Shown: positions 53,519 to 63,190 of the stretch, in pieces
How the letters are laid out: every line of letters begins with the position of its first letter
Numbering within the stretch: position 1 is the stretch's first letter
Assembly: GCF_019929345.1 (NCBI RefSeq)
Contig: NZ_JAHZPJ010000006.1
Location: 33,679-97,678 of the forward strand
DNA from: Streptococcus oralis
GTDB lineage: Bacteria; Bacillota; Bacilli; Lactobacillales; Streptococcaceae
Length of the DNA: 64,000 bases
Reading direction: 5' to 3'
The notes under the pieces: model-generated
Seen by the model: only the letters and a program-made list of their open reading frames with translations
The model's database searches: none
What the model was told of the DNA's origin: nothing
Translations under genes and position numbers: made by a program

Positions 53519-55741
53519 TTGATAACTCCTACTTATGAATGGCAGTTTGCCCCGCAGGTTGAAGATGCGGATTTTACAAAGATAGCCAAGAAGGCTGGAC
53601 TGGGTCCTGAGGTGGCTCGGTTATTATTTGAAAGAGGGATTCAGGATAAAGAAAGTCTAAAGAAGTTTTTAGAACCTTCTTTAGAGGACTTATATGACCC
53701 CTATCTGCTCCATGATATGGACAAGGCAGTGGAACGGATTCGTCAGGCCATTGAAGAAGGGGAAAATATTCTCATCTATGGAGACTACGATGCGGATGGC
53801 ATGACTTCAGCTTCTATTGTTAAGGAAAGTTTGGAACAGCTTGGCGCTGAATGCCGTGTTTATTTGCCCAATCGTTTTACCGATGGCTATGGACCAAATG
53901 CCAATGTCTATAAATACTTTATCGAGCAAGAGGGAATTTCCTTGATTGTGACAGTGGACAATGGAGTTGCTGGCCATGAAGCCATTGAATTGGCCCAGTC
54001 TATGGGAGTGGATGTCATTGTGACTGACCACCATTCCATGCCAGAAACCCTTCCTGATGCCTATGCGATTGTTCACCCTGAACATCCAGATGCGGACTAT
54101 CCTTTCAAATATCTGGCTGGTTGCGGAGTGGCCTTTAAGCTAGCTTGTGCCCTTTTAGAGGAAGTACAAGTGGAGCTACTCGATTTGGTCGCCATCGGAA
54201 CTATTGCAGATATGGTGAGCTTGACAGATGAAAACCGTATCTTGGTTCAGTATGGTCTGGAAATGCTGGGGCATACTCAGCGCATCGGTCTGCAAGAAAT
54301 GCTGGACATGGCTGGGATTGCTGCGAATGAAGTGACGGAAGAAACGGTTGGTTTCCAGATTGCCCCTCGTTTAAATGCCTTAGGGCGATTGGATGATCCC
54401 AATCCTGCCATTGATTTGCTGACTGGATTTGACGACGAGGAAGCTCATGAGATTGCCCTCATGATTCACCAGAAAAACGAAGAGCGCAAGGAAATCGTTC
54501 AGTCAATCTATGAAGAAGCTAAGACCATGGTGGATCCCGAGAAGAAGGTCCAGGTTTTGGCCAAGGAAGGCTGGAATCCTGGCGTTCTGGGTATCGTAGC
54601 TGGGCGCTTGCTAGAGGAATTGGGGCAGACAGTCATCGTTCTTAATATAGAAGATGGTCGTGCCAAGGGCAGTGCTCGTAGTGTGGAAGCGGTCGATATT
54701 TTTGAAGCTCTGGATCCCCATCGCGACCTCTTTATCGCCTTTGGCGGCCATGCTGGTGCAGCAGGAATGACGCTGGAAGTTGAGAAACTCTCAGATTTAT
54801 CTCAAATTTTGGAAGACTATGTCCGTGAAAAAGGTGCAGATGCTAGTGGTAAGAACAAGTTAAATCTAGATGAAGAGCTGGATTTGGAGACTTTGAGTCT
54901 TGAAACAGTCAAGAGTTTTGAGCGCTTGGCCCCCTTTGGAATGGACAATCAGAAACCTGTCTTTTATATCAAGGATTTTCAGGTTGAAAGTGCCCGTACC
55001 ATGGGGGCAGGTAATGCTCATCTCAAGCTGAAAATCTCTAAGGGTGAAGCGAGTTTTGAAGTAGTGGCCTTCGGGCAGGGCAGATGGGCAACAGAATTTG
55101 CTCAAACAAAAAACTTAGAGTTGGCAGTCACCCTGTCTGTCAATCAATGGAATGGCCAAACTGCCCTCCAGTTGATGATGGTGGATGCGCGTGTGGAGGG
55201 TGTTCAACTCTTTAACATTCGTGGGAAGAATGCAGCCTTGCCAGAAGGGGTTCCAGTCTTGGATTTCTCTGGAGAGTTGCCAGATCTAGCAGCCAGTGAA
55301 GCGGTTGTTGTGAAAACCATTCCTGAGGATATTACTCTGCTGAAGACCGTTTTTCAGGAACAAAATTTCTCAGCTGTCTATTTCAAAAACGACATCGACA
55401 AGGCCTACTACCTAACAGGTTATGGGACTAGAGAACAGTTTGCAAAATTGTACAAGACCATTTACCAGTTCCCAGAGTTTGATATTCGCTACAAGCTCAA
55501 AGATTTGGTGACTTATCTCAATATCCAACAAATCTTGCTGGTCAAGATGATCCAAGTATTTGAGGAACTTGGCTTTGTAACTATCAAAGATGGTGTCATG
55601 ACAGTCAATAAAGAAGCGCCGAAAAGGGAAATTGCTGAAAGTCAGATTTACCAAAATCTCAAACAAACCGTCAAAGATCAAGAAATGATGGCGCTGGGTA
55701 CCGTGCAAGAGATTTATGATTTTTTGATGGAAGAAAACTAG
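53519..55741 (+). CDS. recJ: Single-stranded-DNA-specific exonuclease RecJ
   Basis: This 740-residue 5'-3' exonuclease acts in recombination and mismatch repair. DHH-family motifs are visible: LIYGDYDADGMTSASIV, VTVDNGVAGHEAIELA, VTDHHSMPE and a DHHA1 region GGHAGAAGMTLEVE. An OB-like segment and a Gram-positive C-terminal extension follow. I use TTG 53519 because the peptide ITPTYEWQFAPQ then begins normally; the upstream extension crosses a TGTTATAAT promoter (53474-53482). A terminator follows the stop. Confidence 0.94.
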   Translation: MITPTYEWQFAPQVEDADFTKIAKKAGLGPEVARLLFERGIQDKESLKKFLEPSLEDLYDPYLLHDMDKAVERIRQAIEEGENILIYGDYDADGMTSASIVKESLEQLGAECRVYLPNRFTDGYGPNANVYKYFIEQEGISLIVTVDNGVAGHEAIELAQSMGVDVIVTDHHSMPETLPDAYAIVHPEHPDADYPFKYLAGCGVAFKLACALLEEVQVELLDLVAIGTIADMVSLTDENRILVQYGLEMLGHTQRIGLQEMLDMAGIAANEVTEETVGFQIAPRLNALGRLDDPNPAIDLLTGFDDEEAHEIALMIHQKNEERKEIVQSIYEEAKTMVDPEKKVQVLAKEGWNPGVLGIVAGRLLEELGQTVIVLNIEDGRAKGSARSVEAVDIFEALDPHRDLFIAFGGHAGAAGMTLEVEKLSDLSQILEDYVREKGADASGKNKLNLDEELDLETLSLETVKSFERLAPFGMDNQKPVFYIKDFQVESARTMGAGNAHLKLKISKGEASFEVVAFGQGRWATEFAQTKNLELAVTLSVNQWNGQTALQLMMVDARVEGVQLFNIRGKNAALPEGVPVLDFSGELPDLAASEAVVVKTIPEDITLLKTVFQEQNFSAVYFKNDIDKAYYLTGYGTREQFAKLYKTIYQFPEFDIRYKLKDLVTYLNIQQILLVKMIQVFEELGFVTIKDGVMTVNKEAPKREIAESQIYQNLKQTVKDQEMMALGTVQEIYDFLMEEN

Positions 55742-55750
55742 AAGATGGGA

Positions 55751-55777
55751 AAGAGTTGGGCAACCGGCTCTTTTTTT
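55751..55777 (+). terminator. Terminator of recJ
   Basis: GAGTTGG pairs with CCGGCTC (two G-U pairs) around GCAA, followed by T7. Confidence 0.75.
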
Positions 55778-55813
55778 GGAAACAAATCTTCATTTTGAAA
55801 ATCATCAAAAAAA

Positions 55814-55888
55814 TGGTATAATGGTAGGAAAAGATTCGGCTGAAAGTTTTAGAACTTTTAGAATAAGAGGGTAAACCTACCCTATAAT
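55814..55888 (+). promoter_or_regulatory. Promoter and structured leader of rnjB
   Basis: TGGTATAAT (55814-55822) is an extended -10 box. The leader contains GGGTA-AACC-TACCC (55869-55882) and a second TATAAT (55883-55888), so two start sites are possible. Confidence 0.6.
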
Positions 55889-55915
55889 CAAGATGAATTA
55901 AGTTTCGGAGGGAAA

Positions 55916-57577
55916 ATGAGTAATATCAGTTTAACAACACTAGGTGGTGTACGTGAAAACGGGAAAAATATGTACATTGCTGAAATCGATGGATCTATCT
56001 TTATTTTGGATGCAGGGCTTAAATACCCTGAAAATGAACAACTAGGGGTTGATGTCGTCATTCCGAATATGGACTACCTTTTTGAAAATAGCGACCGTAT
56101 CGCAGGGGTCTTTTTGACTCACGGACATGCGGATGCCATTGGTGCCCTGCCTTACCTTTTGGCAGAGGCTAAGGTGCCTGTATTTGGCTCTGAGTTGACC
56201 ATCGAGTTGGCAAAACTCTTTGTCAAAGGAAATGATACGGTTAAGAAATTCAATGACTTCCATGTGATTGATGAAGATACAGAGATTGATTTTGGAGGGA
56301 CTGTGGTCTCCTTCTTCCGTACAACTCACTCCATCCCAGAAAGTTTGGGAGTCGTCTTGAAAACAACTGAAGGTAGTATCGTTTATACAGGTGACTTCAA
56401 GTTTGACCAAACGGCTAGTAAATCCTATGCGACTGATTTTGCTCGTTTAGCAGAGATTGGTCGTGAGGGTGTCTTGGCGCTTCTCAGTGATTCTGCGAAT
56501 GCAGACAGCAATATCCAGGTGGCGAGCGAGAGTGAAGTTGGAGACGAAATTACCCAGACCATTGCAGACTGGGACGGTCGGATCATCGTTGCAGCAGTTG
56601 CCAGTAACCTTTCTCGTATCCAGCAGGTTTTTGATGCCGCTGCAGATACAGGTCGCCGAGTTGTTCTGACTGGTTTTGATGTTGAAAATATCGTCCGAAC
56701 AGCGATTCGTCTCAAAAAGTTGTCTTTGGCTAATGAAAGTCTCTTGATCAAACCAAAAGAAATGTCTCGTTTTGAAGACCATGAGTTGATTATCCTTGAG
56801 ACGGGCCGTATGGGTGAGCCTATTAATGGACTTCGCAAGATGTCCATTGGACGCCACCGTTATGTGGAAATCAAAGATGGGGACTTGGTCTATATCGTAA
56901 CGACTCCATCTATCGCCAAAGAAGCCGTTATGGCGCGTGTTGAAAACATGATCTACCAAGCTGGTGGTGTAGTGAAACTCATTACCCAAAGCTTGCGAGT
57001 ATCCGGACACGGAAATGCGCGTGATTTGCAGTTGATGATCAATCTTTTGCAACCAAACTACCTCTTCCCTATCCAAGGAGAGTATCGTGAGTTGGACGCG
57101 CATGCCAAGGCTGCCATGGCAGTTGGAATGTTGCCAGAACGCATTTTCATCCCTAAAAAGGGAACGACCATGTCTTATGAAAATGGAGACTTTGTTCCAT
57201 CTGGAGCAGTTTCTGCAGGGGATGTCTTGATTGACGGAAATGCTATCGGAGATGTTGGAAATGTCGTCCTTCGTGACCGTAAAGTCTTGTCAGAGGATGG
57301 AATCTTTATCGTGGCGATCACTGTCAACCGTCGTGAGAAGAAAATTGTGGCTAAGGCTCGTGTTCATACGCGTGGATTTGTTTACCTCAAGAAGAGCCGC
57401 GATATTCTCCGTGAAAGCTCAGAATTGATTAACCAAACGGTAGAAGAGTATCTTCAAGGTGATGACTTTGACTGGGCAGATCTCAAAGGCAAGGTTCGTG
57501 ACAATCTGACCAAGTACCTCTTTGATCAAACCAAGCGTCGCCCAGCAATCTTGCCAGTCGTGATGGAAGCAAAATAA
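55916..57577 (+). CDS. rnjB: Ribonuclease J2
   Basis: This 553-residue protein is a beta-CASP metallo-beta-lactamase involved in RNA maturation and decay. The key motif reads THGHADAIGA: the normal HxHxDH has Ala in place of the last His (residue 74), which points to RNase J2, the partner with weak or no activity of its own. Later motifs include YTGDFKFD, LLSDSANA and VSGHGNARDLQLMI, with a C-terminal dimer domain. It pairs with RNase J1, encoded elsewhere. The ribosome site TCGGAGGGAAA is strong. Confidence 0.93.
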   Translation: MSNISLTTLGGVRENGKNMYIAEIDGSIFILDAGLKYPENEQLGVDVVIPNMDYLFENSDRIAGVFLTHGHADAIGALPYLLAEAKVPVFGSELTIELAKLFVKGNDTVKKFNDFHVIDEDTEIDFGGTVVSFFRTTHSIPESLGVVLKTTEGSIVYTGDFKFDQTASKSYATDFARLAEIGREGVLALLSDSANADSNIQVASESEVGDEITQTIADWDGRIIVAAVASNLSRIQQVFDAAADTGRRVVLTGFDVENIVRTAIRLKKLSLANESLLIKPKEMSRFEDHELIILETGRMGEPINGLRKMSIGRHRYVEIKDGDLVYIVTTPSIAKEAVMARVENMIYQAGGVVKLITQSLRVSGHGNARDLQLMINLLQPNYLFPIQGEYRELDAHAKAAMAVGMLPERIFIPKKGTTMSYENGDFVPSGAVSAGDVLIDGNAIGDVGNVVLRDRKVLSEDGIFIVAITVNRREKKIVAKARVHTRGFVYLKKSRDILRESSELINQTVEEYLQGDDFDWADLKGKVRDNLTKYLFDQTKRRPAILPVVMEAK

Positions 57578-57594
57578 TAAGCAGAATACCTACA

Positions 57595-57621
57595 GAAAAA
57601 GTCGAAATTCGGCTTTTTCTT
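57595..57621 (+). terminator. Terminator of rnjB
   Basis: AAAAAGTCGAA pairs with TTCGGCTTTTT around AT. T-rich sequence follows. Confidence 0.75.
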
Positions 57622-57645
57622 ATAGAATAGTAAAAGGAGACAACC

Positions 57646-58425
57646 ATGGCAGTTATGAATATTGAGTATTACTCAAAAGTTTTGGATATGGAGTGGGGCG
57701 TTACCGTACTCTATCCAGATGCTAGTCGGGTAACTGAACCAGATTGCACAGATATTCCTGTTCTTTATCTTTTGCACGGAATGTCAGGAAACCAAAATAG
57801 CTGGCTCAAACGTACCAATGTCGAACGCTTGTTGCGTGGAACCAATCTCATTGTCATTATGCCCAATACTAGCAATGGCTGGTACACAGATACCCAGTAC
57901 GGTTTTAACTACTATACTACTCTAGCAGAAGAACTCCCCCAAGTCATGAAACGCTTCTTCCCCAACATGACCAGCAAGCGAGAAAAGACCTTCATAGCAG
58001 GTCTCTCCATGGGTGGTTACGGCTCCTTCAAACTCGCTCTATCGACAAATCGTTTTTCTCATGCGGCTAGTTTTTCTGGTGCGCTCAGTTTTCAGGAATT
58101 CTCTCCTGAAAGCCAGGATCTGGGATCACTTGCCTACTGGCGAGGAGTGTTTGGAGAAATTAAAGACTGGACAGCTAGTCCTCATTCGCTTGAAAGTATG
58201 GCTGCAAAATCCGATCAAAAGACCAAACTATGGGCTTGGTGTGGGGAGCAAGACTATCTCTACTCTGCCAATAATCTCACAGTGAAAAACCTCAAAAAAC
58301 TTGGTTTTGAGGTGACCTATAGTCACAGTCCAGGCAAGCACGAGTGGTACTACTGGGAAAAACAATTGGAGCGTTTTTTGGCTACACTACCAATTGACTT
58401 TATCTTGGAAGAGCGCTTATCTTAG
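57646..58425 (+). CDS. estA: Tributyrin-type esterase
   Basis: This 259-residue alpha/beta hydrolase matches streptococcal/lactococcal EstA. It shows [16 protein letters not shown] (oxyanion region), nucleophile elbow [17 protein letters not shown] (Ser in GLSMG), an acid in WCGEQDYL and His in [10 protein letters not shown]. Such enzymes hydrolyse short-chain acyl esters, and in pneumococcus one is reported to remove acetyl groups from sialic acid. It lacks a signal peptide. The ribosome site AAAGGAGACA precedes the ATG. The gene is monocistronic. Confidence 0.93.
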   Translation: MAVMNIEYYSKVLDMEWGVTVLYPDASRVTEPDCTDIPVLYLLHGMSGNQNSWLKRTNVERLLRGTNLIVIMPNTSNGWYTDTQYGFNYYTTLAEELPQVMKRFFPNMTSKREKTFIAGLSMGGYGSFKLALSTNRFSHAASFSGALSFQEFSPESQDLGSLAYWRGVFGEIKDWTASPHSLESMAAKSDQKTKLWAWCGEQDYLYSANNLTVKNLKKLGFEVTYSHSPGKHEWYYWEKQLERFLATLPIDFILEERLS

Positions 58426-58529
58426 TTTTAGGTTTCTTTCAGCTTTTCTCAGTAAAATAGAGAATCTATTTTGATCAAGGAAAATGCGATTTCAAGATAG
58501 ATTCTTATTTTTATGAAAGGTGGGACGTC

Positions 58530-59231
58530 ATGTTCTGGATTATTCGATTATTCTTCCGATTTCTTTTGGGAATTTGGCGTTTCTTCTGGCGTCTGGTTTG
58601 GACTGTGGTCATTCTACTTCTCATTGCTTTTGGAGTGGTTTGGTATCTGACAGGTGATTTTCATTCTGCGGTCAATCAGGTTGAAAAAATGAGCCAGATT
58701 GGTCAAGATGGCTGGAATCAGTGGCAGGAGACGGGAACGCTGGAAGTCTTATCTCAAACAGACAGTCACCAACATGCAGAAGGCAAGTGGGCTCAGGCCT
58801 CAGCTCGCATCTATATTGAACCTCAAATGGATGAGACCTTCCAAGGTGCCTATGCAGAAGCTATAAAAAACTGGAATCAAACGGGAGCCTTTACCTTTGA
58901 GGTGGTTGCGGATCCTAGTCAGGCAGATATTGTGGCAAGTGAGATGAATGATGGCTCGACCGCTGTAGCAGGTCAAGCCGAGAGTCAAACCAATTTGTTA
59001 ACCAATCAATTTATATCTGTAACAGTTCGCCTGAATCACTATTATCTATCCAATCCAAACTATGGATATTCTTATGAACGGATCGTGCACACGGCGGAGC
59101 ACGAGCTGGGGCATGCCATCGGATTGGATCATACCAACGAGATTTCTGTCATGCAGCCAGCAGGCTCCTACTATGGAATTCAGCCTCGGGATGTGACAGC
59201 TGTTCAAGAACTCTATACCAGTAGCGACTAG
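58530..59231 (+). CDS. Membrane-anchored matrixin-type metalloprotease
   Basis: The 233-residue protein has one N-terminal membrane helix (about residues 22-41) and an extracellular M10-like domain. The zinc motif is [11 protein letters not shown] at residues 191-201 (HExxHxxGxxH, the complete metzincin form), followed by the Met-turn SVMQP at 206-210. The prodomain is short and there is no obvious cysteine switch. Similar matrixins occur in mitis-group genomes and in lactobacilli; targets are unknown. A ribosome site (AAAGGTGGGACG) precedes the ATG. The next gene uvrC has its own promoter. Confidence 0.9.
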   Translation: MFWIIRLFFRFLLGIWRFFWRLVWTVVILLLIAFGVVWYLTGDFHSAVNQVEKMSQIGQDGWNQWQETGTLEVLSQTDSHQHAEGKWAQASARIYIEPQMDETFQGAYAEAIKNWNQTGAFTFEVVADPSQADIVASEMNDGSTAVAGQAESQTNLLTNQFISVTVRLNHYYLSNPNYGYSYERIVHTAEHELGHAIGLDHTNEISVMQPAGSYYGIQPRDVTAVQELYTSSD

Positions 59232-59259
59232 ATGAAGTCAGTGCAATCCGAAATGAAAT

Positions 59260-59296
59260 CAAAGCTCCTCCATCAAGCGGTGGGTGGGGCTTTTTG
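59260..59296 (+). terminator. Terminator of the matrixin gene
   Basis: AAAGCTCC-TCC pairs with GG-TGGGGCTTT around an ATCAAGC-type loop, followed by T5. Confidence 0.7.
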
Positions 59297-59317
59297 TTCG
59301 TCCTGTTACGGCCTTTT

Positions 59318-59326
59318 TGCTATAAT
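59318..59326 (+). promoter_or_regulatory. Extended -10 promoter of uvrC, leaderless arrangement
   Basis: TGCTATAAT is followed by six bases (GGAACT) and ATG 59333. The arrangement is the same as at rlmB and ftsK. Confidence 0.7.
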
Positions 59327-59332
59327 GGAACT

Positions 59333-61117
59333 ATGAATAACTTAATCAAATCAAAACTGGAGCTCTTGCCGACCAGCCCTGGTTGTTACATTCACAAGGA
59401 TAAAAATGGCACCATTATCTATGTAGGAAAGGCTAAAAATCTGCGCAATCGCGTGCGGTCCTATTTCCGTGGCAGTCATGATACCAAAACGGAAGCTCTG
59501 GTATCTGAGATTGTGGATTTTGAATTTATCGTCACTGAGTCTAATATTGAGGCGCTTCTCCTAGAAATCAACCTCATCAAGGAAAATAAGCCTAAGTACA
59601 ATATCATGCTCAAGGATGACAAGTCTTATCCCTTCATCAAAATCACCAATGAGCGCTATCCTCGATTGATTATCACCCGTCAGGTCAAAAAGGACGGTGG
59701 TCTCTACTTTGGTCCCTATCCAGATGTGGGGGCAGCCAATGAAATCAAGCGACTTTTAGATAGGATTTTTCCTTTTCGTAAGTGTACCAACCCGCCCTCT
59801 AAGGTCTGTTTTTACTACCATATCGGCCAATGTATGGCCCACACCATCTGTAAGAAAGATGAGGCTTATTTCCATTCCATGGCTCAGGAGGTTTCTGATT
59901 TCCTAAAAGGACAGGATGACAAAATCATCGATGACCTCAAGGGCAAGATGGCAAAGGCAGCTCAAAGTATGGAGTTTGAACGTGCAGCGGAATACCGTGA
60001 CCTGATTCAGGCCATTGGAACGCTTCGGACCAAGCAACGGGTTATGGCGAAGGATCTCCAAAATCGGGACGTCTTTGGTTACTATGTGGATAAAGGCTGG
60101 ATGTGTGTTCAGGTTTTCTTTGTTCGTCAGGGAAAACTCATCGAGCGGGATGTTAATCTCTTCCCCTACTACAATGATCCAGATGAGGACTTTTTGACCT
60201 ATGTGGGACAATTCTATCAAGAAAAATCTCATCTAGTTCCCAATGAGGTATTGATTCCGCAGGATATTGACGAAGAAGCTGTCAAGGCCTTGGTGGATAC
60301 CAAGATTCTCAAACCTCGACGTGGAGAGAAAAAACAACTGGTCAATCTGGCCATAAAAAATGCTCGTGTTAGTCTGGAGCAGAAGTTCAATCTGCTAGAA
60401 AAATCTGTCGAAAAGACCCAAGGGGCTATTGAAAATCTGGGACGCTTGCTCCAAATCCCGACTCCGGTTCGCATCGAGTCCTTCGATAACTCTAATATCA
60501 TGGGAACCAGTCCTGTTTCGGCCATGGTGGTCTTTGTCAACGGCAAACCAAGTAAAAAAGACTACCGAAAGTACAAGATAAAAACGGTTGTTGGCCCGGA
60601 CGATTATGCTAGTATGAGAGAGGTCATTCGCAGACGCTATGGCCGAGTTCAGCGTGAGGGCTTGACCCCGCCAGATTTGATTGTCATTGATGGGGGACAA
60701 GGTCAAGTCAATATTGCCAAGCAGGTCATTCAAGAAGAGCTAGGTTTGGATATCCCAATTGCAGGTCTGCAAAAGAATGATAAGCACCAAACCCATGAAC
60801 TGCTCTTTGGAGATCCACTGGAAGTGGTGGAGCTGTCTCGCAATTCCCAGGAATTTTTCCTCCTCCAACGCATCCAAGATGAGGTGCACCGCTTTGCTAT
60901 CACTTTCCACCGACAACTGCGCTCAAAAAATTCCTTTTCATCTCAATTGGATGGGATTGACGGTCTGGGACCTAAACGCAAGCAAAATCTCATGAAGCAT
61001 TTTAAGTCTCTAACTAAAATCAAGGAAGCCAGTGTGGATGAGATTGTCGAAGTTGGTGTGCCAAGGGCAGTCGCAGAAGCTGTGCAGAGAAAGTTGAACT
61101 CAGAGACTCAGGAGTAG
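59333..61117 (+). CDS. uvrC: Excinuclease ABC subunit C
   Basis: This 594-residue nuclease makes both cuts in nucleotide excision repair. Domains in order are GIY-YIG (about 12-90; [18 protein letters not shown]), a cysteine-rich region ([20 protein letters not shown]), UvrB-binding UVR ([11 protein letters not shown]), the RNase H-like nuclease domain ([13 protein letters not shown]) and C-terminal helix-hairpin-helix ([20 protein letters not shown]). Length is normal. Upstream in-frame ATG 59294 would precede the -10 box, so 59333 is used. A leaderless mRNA is predicted. Confidence 0.96.
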   Translation: MNNLIKSKLELLPTSPGCYIHKDKNGTIIYVGKAKNLRNRVRSYFRGSHDTKTEALVSEIVDFEFIVTESNIEALLLEINLIKENKPKYNIMLKDDKSYPFIKITNERYPRLIITRQVKKDGGLYFGPYPDVGAANEIKRLLDRIFPFRKCTNPPSKVCFYYHIGQCMAHTICKKDEAYFHSMAQEVSDFLKGQDDKIIDDLKGKMAKAAQSMEFERAAEYRDLIQAIGTLRTKQRVMAKDLQNRDVFGYYVDKGWMCVQVFFVRQGKLIERDVNLFPYYNDPDEDFLTYVGQFYQEKSHLVPNEVLIPQDIDEEAVKALVDTKILKPRRGEKKQLVNLAIKNARVSLEQKFNLLEKSVEKTQGAIENLGRLLQIPTPVRIESFDNSNIMGTSPVSAMVVFVNGKPSKKDYRKYKIKTVVGPDDYASMREVIRRRYGRVQREGLTPPDLIVIDGGQGQVNIAKQVIQEELGLDIPIAGLQKNDKHQTHELLFGDPLEVVELSRNSQEFFLLQRIQDEVHRFAITFHRQLRSKNSFSSQLDGIDGLGPKRKQNLMKHFKSLTKIKEASVDEIVEVGVPRAVAEAVQRKLNSETQE

Positions 61118-61278
61118 GAATAAACACACTTTCCAGAAGTGACAGAAGCAAATATGGGAGTACTTCAATCATTCAGTGAGTGAACAATAAAAAATATTGT
61201 TACTAAAAAATCTGTTAAAAGTGTTAAAGAAACTATAATTATGCTAAACTAGAAGCAACAGAAGATGTGAGGTGTAAG

Positions 61279-61707
61279 ATGACAAGTGACGCAGTATTAA
61301 GAAGCCAATATGAAAGTCTCAAAGCTAAGCGTGACCGTTATAAGAAGGTTGCCCAAGGAATTTTTGATAATCAGTTGAATTATAAGCGTTCGACATCAGA
61401 AATGGATGATTACATTGACTATATCGATAGTATTACTAAAAAAATTGATGAGCAAAATGGTTATTCCTATATAGAAAGTGCTTCAAGTAAACTAAAGACC
61501 AATCGAAATATCCTTCAAGAGTATGTTGATTTTGTCCAAAATTCGAACTCTTCTTTTATAGATCTTTTTGATGAGTTGAATAGTCAAATAACCTCACTTC
61601 AATCCCAGATGGATGCAGTTAGGATTGAGTATAATAAAGGCAAAATAGGATTTGACAGATTGGGATTGGAAGAAAATTGGATGGACGTATTTGGAGGATT
61701 ATTTTAA
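61279..61707 (+). CDS. Small helical protein, YwqH-like (type VII effector cluster)
   Basis: This 142-residue protein is almost entirely charged and helical (SLKAKRDRYKKVAQGIF, SITKKIDEQ, LNSQITSLQSQMDAV). It resembles the YwqH/DUF5082 proteins encoded before LXG toxins in Firmicutes. I am moderately sure of that. ATG 61279 follows GAGG at six bases; the in-frame ATG at 61267 lies before it. A TATAAT with a weak -35 precedes the gene. It is probably the first gene of a five-gene operon. Confidence 0.7.
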   Translation: MTSDAVLRSQYESLKAKRDRYKKVAQGIFDNQLNYKRSTSEMDDYIDYIDSITKKIDEQNGYSYIESASSKLKTNRNILQEYVDFVQNSNSSFIDLFDELNSQITSLQSQMDAVRIEYNKGKIGFDRLGLEENWMDVFGGLF

Positions 61708-61710
61708 TAA

Positions 61711-62046
61711 ATGGATACGAATATTAATAGCATTACAGACCGTTTTACCCATGATACAATTCTCTATGATGATAGTGAACTAAATGACTTAATTTCACAA
61801 CTTAAGAGTCTGCACAATCTGATTAACTCGACTATCCCTGCACAAGTCAGAGCTTTGTCCCAAAAAGAATCTCTCTGGTCTGGTGAAACAAAGGAAAAGT
61901 ATCTAGGATTAAAGGATTTTATCCAGCAGTATCAGGTTGATTTTGCGAATGCAATAGGCGAGTTGCATGAAGCGGTCGACGGTTTAGAAACTCTTTTTTA
62001 TCACATAAAAGATGCGAACAAGATTAAGGAAATAGATAGTATATGA
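61711..62046 (+). CDS. Small WXG100-like protein
   Basis: The 111-residue helical protein has a WSG motif between two helices (KESLWSGETKEKYLGL, about residues 52-67), in the position of the WXG turn of WXG100/Esx-type proteins. Such proteins pair with LXG effectors as targeting partners. The match is by pattern only. The gene follows the previous stop by three bases and overlaps the next start (ATGA). Confidence 0.65.
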   Translation: MDTNINSITDRFTHDTILYDDSELNDLISQLKSLHNLINSTIPAQVRALSQKESLWSGETKEKYLGLKDFIQQYQVDFANAIGELHEAVDGLETLFYHIKDANKIKEIDSI

Positions 62047-62738
62047 TTTTTTCATTGGAAGCATTATATGCCTTGTATATGATTACAAATGATGGCTATA
62101 GCGAAGACCTTTTTCTGTTACCATTACCTGAAAGAGCAGAAGAAGAAAAACTAGAACAGTTACAACAAGTTTTAGAGAAGGGGTATGAGGACCTTAAATC
62201 TATGGACTTGATAGATGAGAGTAATGAACCGACGACAGCTTGTATGGCAAGAGGTCTGTATCTTGAGCAATATCAAAAAGCTATATCCCATTGTGAAGTG
62301 GATCAACGCTATTATTGCGCTCAGCTGGTGGACTCTAATTCTTGGTATCATATTGTCATTGAGAAAGTCGATGACAATGCTTTTACACTTAAGCGAATCC
62401 ATAGTTTACAATTTCTTGGGATGACGATTCAACTTCATGATTTTTTGAGTGGTCAACATCCCGTAAGGGATACCAATCCATTGGCTTCATCTTGGGAATC
62501 GTACTCACATGAACGATTGTTGATTTACTATAGAGAAAAACCTGCGCTGAATGTGCTAACATATTCTGCTAGGAAAAGGTCCACGGCTTATCTCTATTTA
62601 GAAGCTCCTTCAGGTATCTATCAATATGATATGATGAAGCAACAAATTCGTTCTTTAAATACAGAAGAAATGAAAAAAGAAATCATCAAGCAGTTGAAAG
62701 TGAGGGTAAAACCATGCCAAAGATTAGTATTTCCTTGA
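62043..62738 (+). CDS. Protein of unknown function in the type VII-like cluster
   Basis: This 231-residue protein begins MIFSLEALYALYMITNDG and contains an alternating alpha/beta region around QRYYCAQLVDSNSWYHIVIE. It has no signal peptide or membrane helix. I recognise no family; its position between WXG-like partners and a large effector fits an adaptor or chaperone. Both neighbours overlap it (4 bases before, 25 bases after), so it belongs to the same mRNA. Confidence 0.65.
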   Translation: MIFSLEALYALYMITNDGYSEDLFLLPLPERAEEEKLEQLQQVLEKGYEDLKSMDLIDESNEPTTACMARGLYLEQYQKAISHCEVDQRYYCAQLVDSNSWYHIVIEKVDDNAFTLKRIHSLQFLGMTIQLHDFLSGQHPVRDTNPLASSWESYSHERLLIYYREKPALNVLTYSARKRSTAYLYLEAPSGIYQYDMMKQQIRSLNTEEMKKEIIKQLKVRVKPCQRLVFP

Positions 62739-63190
62739 CAGAGCAAGAGGAACTCTTGTTAGCAGCGCGTGAGTTAGTTACGAGCACTAGCAATTTGACA
62801 AGTCAGCTACAGGGAGTGATTGAAAAAATACCTGCTGTCTGTAAAGAAGGTTCTCTTCAGTCACGATTAGATGAATTACAATTAAGTCGATTTACAGCAA
62901 AAGCCCAAACCTTTCAATCCTTGACAGAACTCCTTTATAATCATATCCAGACGACTTATCGAGCTACGATAGATACGGACAAACTCCTAGCGGCTGATAT
63001 TGTTAATGCTGCCTTGGTAAATAAAGAACTTGATGCTGAGACTCGTAGAGCACTGGAGCAAGATCCACAAAAGGCTTTTGAGTTGACGCGTGATAATATC
63101 AAGGAAACTCAGTCCAAACCGGATTACAAGGGTCCAAAGTCAGAAGATGCCATCCTATACAGTGGACGTACCAATGAAGGAGGGGCTTGA
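62714..63190 (+). CDS. Small helical protein of the type VII-like cluster
   Basis: The 158-residue protein is helical, without Cys pairs or hydrophobic helices. Its ending DPQKAFELTRDNIKE-TQSKPDYKGPKSED is flexible. It may be a second targeting partner or an adaptor. The site GTGAGGG lies inside the preceding gene. Its stop overlaps the start of the large effector by one base. Confidence 0.6.
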   Translation: MPKISISLTEQEELLLAARELVTSTSNLTSQLQGVIEKIPAVCKEGSLQSRLDELQLSRFTAKAQTFQSLTELLYNHIQTTYRATIDTDKLLAADIVNAALVNKELDAETRRALEQDPQKAFELTRDNIKETQSKPDYKGPKSEDAILYSGRTNEGGA

